8,643 bases of DNA from positions 1 to 8,643 of the forward strand of contig JAFAVL010000187.1 in assembly GCA_019242465.1 (NCBI GenBank), in the 5' to 3' direction. A program made the position numbers and the translations under genes. How positions within the stretch are numbered: position 1 is the stretch's first letter; each line of letters begins with the position of its first letter. The notes under the pieces were generated by a model. It was given only the letters and a program-made list of their open reading frames with translations, did no database searches and was not told where the DNA came from. Of the stretch, positions 5,909 through 8,643 are shown piece after piece. This DNA comes from Chroococcidiopsidaceae cyanobacterium CP_BM_RX_35 (lineage in GTDB: Bacteria > Cyanobacteriota > Cyanobacteriia > Cyanobacteriales > Chroococcidiopsidaceae).

Positions 5909-7381
5909 ATGGATTTAGTGATCGCCCTATCGCGTGAAGTAGCAACACCCTTGTATCGGCAGCTATACGAAGAACTGCGGCGAGCAATTCTCAATAGGCG
6001 GTTATCCCCCGGACAGAGGCTCCCTTCCACACGTTCTCTGGCAAAGTCTTTGGGAATCTCCCGGATCGTAGTAACTCAAAGCTACGAACAACTAAGCGGC
6101 GAAGGTTATCTACAGACAACTGTAGGTTCTGGTACATTTGTTTGCGCTCAACTACCCGATGACCTACTACACTCAGCTTTGCCGCCCTCTGAAAACAAGA
6201 GCAATCGTTTGCCAATCAAACTGTCACAGTACGGTGCCGAGCTAGTAAGTCTTGATATGCCCGTCGTAGCTGAACCCAATACACCCATTAATTTTCGTCA
6301 TGGGCGACTTGCCTTCGAGCAGTTTCCCCTACAGCTATGGCGTAAACTGCTCTCTCGTCATTGTCGCTCCAGCTTAGACTGGTTAGATTATGCTACTGAT
6401 TCTCTAGGTTATAAACCGCTGCGAGAAGCGATCGCTCGCTACTTATCTCGTTCTCGTGCAGTGCAGTGCGAATCTGACCAAATATTGCTTGTCAACGGTA
6501 CGCAGCAAGCGCTTGACTTAATCGCACGCCTGTTAATTAATCCTGGTGAGACAATTGCTGTAGAAGAACCTGGCTATTTAGGAGTACGGCAGCACACTTT
6601 CCTTTCCCAGGGAGCCAAACTGTTACCTATTCCAGTCGACGAGTCAGGATTGATAGTGGAACAACTAGCAAGATTCTCACCTGGCAATATTAAGTTAGTG
6701 TATGTCACTCCCTCTCACCAATTTCCCACAGGCGCGTTGCTGTCACTTCAAAGACGGTTAGAACTACTGTCCTGGGCACAACGGACTAAAGCAATGATTA
6801 TTGAGGACGACTACGATAGCGAATACCGCTATGAGGGTCAACCGATTCCTGCTCTTCAAGGATTAGAGAACAGTAGCACAGTAATCTATATCGGGACCTT
6901 CTCTAAAATGCTATTTCCATCTCTACGAATTGGTTATTTAGTACTGCCGCCACAATTTGTGCCTGCATTTGCTTATGCCAAGTGGTTGATAGACAGACAG
7001 TTACCCCTGCTGGAGCAGCATGTCCTAGCAGATTTTATTGAAGAAGGTCATCTAGAACGTCACCTCCGGCGGATGCGGCTTCACTATGACCAACGTCGTC
7101 AAGTATTAGTGCAAGCACTCAACGTTCACTTAGGAGATCGGGTAACAATTTTAGGTGAGAATGCCGGAATTCATTTGATGGTGCGACTGCACACAGAACT
7201 TAGCGATGAGGAGGTTATCTGTGGTGCCAGTCAGATGGGAGTGGGCATGATCACTGTTAAGCCTTACTATCTCAATACTGCCCCTAAAGGAGAGTTTATC
7301 TTTGGCTATTCTGCACTTACGGTGCAACAAATTCAAGAGAGTATCCGCTCTTTGGCTCAAGTCTTGGCTATCGCCAAATAG
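5909..7381 (+). CDS. MocR/GabR/PdxR-type regulator: GntR HTH fused to PLP-dependent aminotransferase domain
   Basis: This 490-residue cytoplasmic transcription factor has a GntR-family winged helix at about residues 12-80 (PLYRQLYEELRRAIL, LPSTRSLAKSLGISRIVV, GEGYLQTTVGSGTFV) and a fold-type-I aminotransferase domain at about 125-485. The PLP-binding residues are in place: NGTQQALDLIARLL (196-209), TPSHQFPTG (267-275), EDDYDSEYRYEG (299-310) and GTFSKMLFPSLRIGY (329-343). Lys333 is the Schiff-base lysine. Its 33-residue spacing from Asp300, with Tyr302 beside it, matches GabR (Lys312, Asp279, Tyr281, from memory). In the family PLP, sometimes with an amino compound, acts as effector; these proteins rarely catalyse transamination. 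The neighbouring divergent VOC and PNPOx-like genes are the likely targets, together with its own gene. The length is typical (about 450-500). Whether it senses PLP status, as PdxR does, or another ligand cannot be told. Confidence 0.93.
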   Translation: MDLVIALSREVATPLYRQLYEELRRAILNRRLSPGQRLPSTRSLAKSLGISRIVVTQSYEQLSGEGYLQTTVGSGTFVCAQLPDDLLHSALPPSENKSNRLPIKLSQYGAELVSLDMPVVAEPNTPINFRHGRLAFEQFPLQLWRKLLSRHCRSSLDWLDYATDSLGYKPLREAIARYLSRSRAVQCESDQILLVNGTQQALDLIARLLINPGETIAVEEPGYLGVRQHTFLSQGAKLLPIPVDESGLIVEQLARFSPGNIKLVYVTPSHQFPTGALLSLQRRLELLSWAQRTKAMIIEDDYDSEYRYEGQPIPALQGLENSSTVIYIGTFSKMLFPSLRIGYLVLPPQFVPAFAYAKWLIDRQLPLLEQHVLADFIEEGHLERHLRRMRLHYDQRRQVLVQALNVHLGDRVTILGENAGIHLMVRLHTELSDEEVICGASQMGVGMITVKPYYLNTAPKGEFIFGYSALTVQQIQESIRSLAQVLAIAK

Positions 7382-7420
7382 CTCATCTATCTTGGATGCT
7401 AACAACTTCGGTTATCAGTA

Positions 7421-7828
7421 ATGGCAGCCGATGCAAGTTATCAGAAAAAAATCTCAGAACGAGATCCTCGTCAAGCGGCTGAGATGTTCCTCAATTCGGC
7501 AAGAGAAGGATACTCATATAAGAATGAATGGTGGCAGTTTGGAGTTAATGAAGATGGGGAAATAGTCGGGTTTGTACTTCCAGTGATTTTTCAAGGTTGC
7601 GCGAAAGACGGTTTAGAAGAAGGAACAATTTACGATATTGGAGTCTTGCCAGAGTATCGAGGTCTTGGGTTCGGAAACAACTTGTTGTCACAAGGGACAC
7701 GAGTATTACAAGAACTAGGAGTTTGGCGAGTGTTTTGCGATACAGCTTTAAATAATGTACCGATGATTTCTATTTTTCGACGGGTTGGGTATAGGCAGTA
7801 TAGTGGACCTTGGGAACGCCCCACTTGA
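7421..7828 (+). CDS. GNAT family N-acetyltransferase, short at the N-terminus
   Basis: This 135-residue protein has the acetyl-CoA-binding motif A of GNAT enzymes: IYDIGVLPEYRGLGFGNNLL (70-89), where Arg80-Gly-Leu-Gly-Phe-Gly85 fits R-x-x-G-x-G/A. It is preceded by strands WWQFGVNEDGEIVGFVLPVIF (37-57) and followed by VWRVFCDTALNNVPMISIFRRVGYRQY, the usual motif-B Asn and terminal strands. GNAT enzymes move an acetyl group from acetyl-CoA to an amine; the acceptor here is unknown. The first beta strand and much of helix 1 seem to be missing. The in-frame sequence upstream (QLRLSV) reaches a stop at 7400-7402 with no alternative start. Hence the protein is either naturally short or decayed at its 5' end. 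There is no clear Shine-Dalgarno. It starts 39 nt after the MocR gene on the same strand and may be read from the same transcript. Confidence 0.8.
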   Translation: MAADASYQKKISERDPRQAAEMFLNSAREGYSYKNEWWQFGVNEDGEIVGFVLPVIFQGCAKDGLEEGTIYDIGVLPEYRGLGFGNNLLSQGTRVLQELGVWRVFCDTALNNVPMISIFRRVGYRQYSGPWERPT

Positions 7829-7830
7829 GT

Positions 7831-7852
7831 GTTGTGTAGTGTATAACACAAC
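7831..7852 (+). terminator. Weak stem-loop just after the GNAT gene
   Basis: GTTGTGT (7831-7837) and ACACAAC (7846-7852) form a perfect 7-bp stem with an 8-base loop, beginning 2 bases after the stop codon. No U-tract follows, so termination is only a possibility. The AT-rich change in sequence also starts about here. Confidence 0.35.
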
Positions 7853-7866
7853 AGGAATAATTACGT

Positions 7867-7894
7867 TTGACGAGTTTAGGAAAATAGATATTAA
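7867..7894 (+). promoter_or_regulatory. Candidate promoter of the flavin monooxygenase gene
   Basis: TTGACG (7867-7872, five of six bases of TTGACA) and TATTAA (7889-7894, four of six of TATAAT) are 16 bp apart in an AT-rich gap. They would give a 5' leader of roughly 60 nt before the GTG at 7962. This is pattern matching only; the surrounding AT richness makes chance matches likely. Confidence 0.35.
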
Positions 7895-7961
7895 GATAGG
7901 AACAGTTTCATTTAAAATTAAGGTTAATACATAATTACAAGCCGTTATTTTTGTTGAAGCC

Positions 7962-8643
7962 GTGAAAAAAATTGTTATTGTTGGTGCTGGCCCTTGTGGA
8001 ATTCTTCTAGCTCATTATTTATTACATCGTGATACTCAATACCAAATTGAGGTTTATGAACGCCGCAATGACCCTCGAGAAGTTACATTCTCTAACTCTA
8101 GAACTATCCCCTATGGTATCAATGAAAGGGGATTAAGACCTTTAAGAAAAATTGAAGGTCTAGAAGAAGCAATTAAAGCTCAATGTGTAAAAAACCAAGG
8201 TCTGATTGTCCATTCAACAAATGGCAAAACGCAGAGTTTTCCGAAAAAGCAACCGACTTTTAACACAAATCGGATTAGCTTAGTGATGACATTGTTGTCA
8301 AAACTGATGAAATCCGAAACTAGCCAAGTTAACCTTCATTTCAACTGTCAATGTACTCGTGTGGATTTCAAGACCAAGACAGTGACTTTTGAAAAAGTCA
8401 AAGAAACAGTATCAGAAGAAGCAGAATTTAATGTTGATTACGATCTCTTGATTGGTGCTGATGGAGCGCGTTCGGTAGTAAGAAGACATTTTTTGAATAC
8501 GGACTATTTTGAATTTGAGCAAAAGTACGTTCACTCTTGCTATAAAACGATTTTCCTGTCTGGTAGCAATGAAAAGACAGGTATCAGATTAAAACCTGAC
8601 TGTCTTCATGTCTGGAGACCAGAGGAAGGTATAACCTTTGGAG
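7962..8643 (+). CDS. FAD-dependent aromatic monooxygenase, kynurenine-3-monooxygenase-like (3' end outside window)
   Basis: The first 227 codons of a class A flavoprotein monooxygenase (p-hydroxybenzoate-hydroxylase fold) are present. The N-terminal Rossmann motif KKIVIVGAGPCGILLAHYL has the GxGxxG glycines at 8, 10 and 13, and Glu33 (VYERR) closes strand 2 to bind the FAD ribose. Arg104 in TNRISLVMTLL and the DG motif DYDLLIGADGARSVVRR (Asp167-Gly168) follow in order and contact FAD and NAD(P)H. The opening YERRNDPRE, then NERGLRPLRKIEGLEEAI, recalls kynurenine 3-monooxygenases, but the substrate cannot be set from this part. The GTG start puts the Rossmann strand at residue 2 as usual; the frame upstream offers no better start. 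Base use is AT-richer than in neighbouring genes. The missing C-terminal half holds the substrate-binding part. Confidence 0.88.
   Translation, partial: MKKIVIVGAGPCGILLAHYLLHRDTQYQIEVYERRNDPREVTFSNSRTIPYGINERGLRPLRKIEGLEEAIKAQCVKNQGLIVHSTNGKTQSFPKKQPTFNTNRISLVMTLLSKLMKSETSQVNLHFNCQCTRVDFKTKTVTFEKVKETVSEEAEFNVDYDLLIGADGARSVVRRHFLNTDYFEFEQKYVHSCYKTIFLSGSNEKTGIRLKPDCLHVWRPEEGITFG

Noticed and set aside
5799..5987. Minus-strand ORF of 62 codons across the divergent promoter
   Set aside because: It runs antisense into the HTH-coding start of the MocR gene and across the control region, with no recognisable motif.
7151..7405. Minus-strand ORF of 84 codons overlapping the end of the MocR gene
   Set aside because: The MocR frame is strongly supported here by conserved aminotransferase sequence; this is its antisense shadow.

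Overview
The window looks like chromosomal DNA of a filamentous or otherwise complex cyanobacterium. Five copies of the octamer GCGATCGC (HIP1, abundant in many cyanobacterial genomes) lie inside genes. The RecJ reading frame carries a G-rich low-complexity repeat of a kind often seen in cyanobacterial genomes. A small antitoxin-like protein resembles the cyanobacterial families I know. I cannot name the species.

Layout. Positions 1-4315 are read on the minus strand: sbcD (4315 to 2987), a 224-nt gap with two strong hairpins, a KimA/YdaO-like APC-superfamily permease (2762 to 927), then recJ (927 to beyond base 1). The permease stop and the recJ start overlap as TAATG, so the two are probably co-transcribed and translationally coupled. 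SbcD and RecJ are both DNA-repair nucleases. The permease is the odd one out and is likely a potassium or amino-acid importer.

At 4430-4588 a short plus-strand gene encodes a 52-residue antitoxin-like fragment, ending 9 nt before the end of the converging neighbour. From 5784 down to 4598 two minus-strand genes form an apparent operon: a VOC (glyoxalase/dioxygenase fold) protein and a pyridoxamine-phosphate-oxidase-like flavin-binding protein. They diverge from a plus-strand MocR-type regulator (5909-7381: GntR helix-turn-helix fused to a PLP-binding aminotransferase domain). The shared 124-nt control region holds three TTGC-containing repeats exactly 15 bp apart. The likely logic is that the PLP-responsive regulator controls itself and the divergent pair.

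Downstream on the plus strand are a short GNAT acetyltransferase (7421-7828) and, after an AT-rich gap, the first 227 codons of a flavin-dependent aromatic monooxygenase with a kynurenine-monooxygenase-like look (7962 to the window end). This last segment looks AT-richer than the rest and may begin a different gene cluster. No rRNA, tRNA, CRISPR array, transposase or prophage gene was recognised. I see no clearly unprecedented system. The most interesting items are the in-frame G-quadruplex-prone repeat in recJ, the MocR divergon with its phased repeats, and the cut-short antitoxin.
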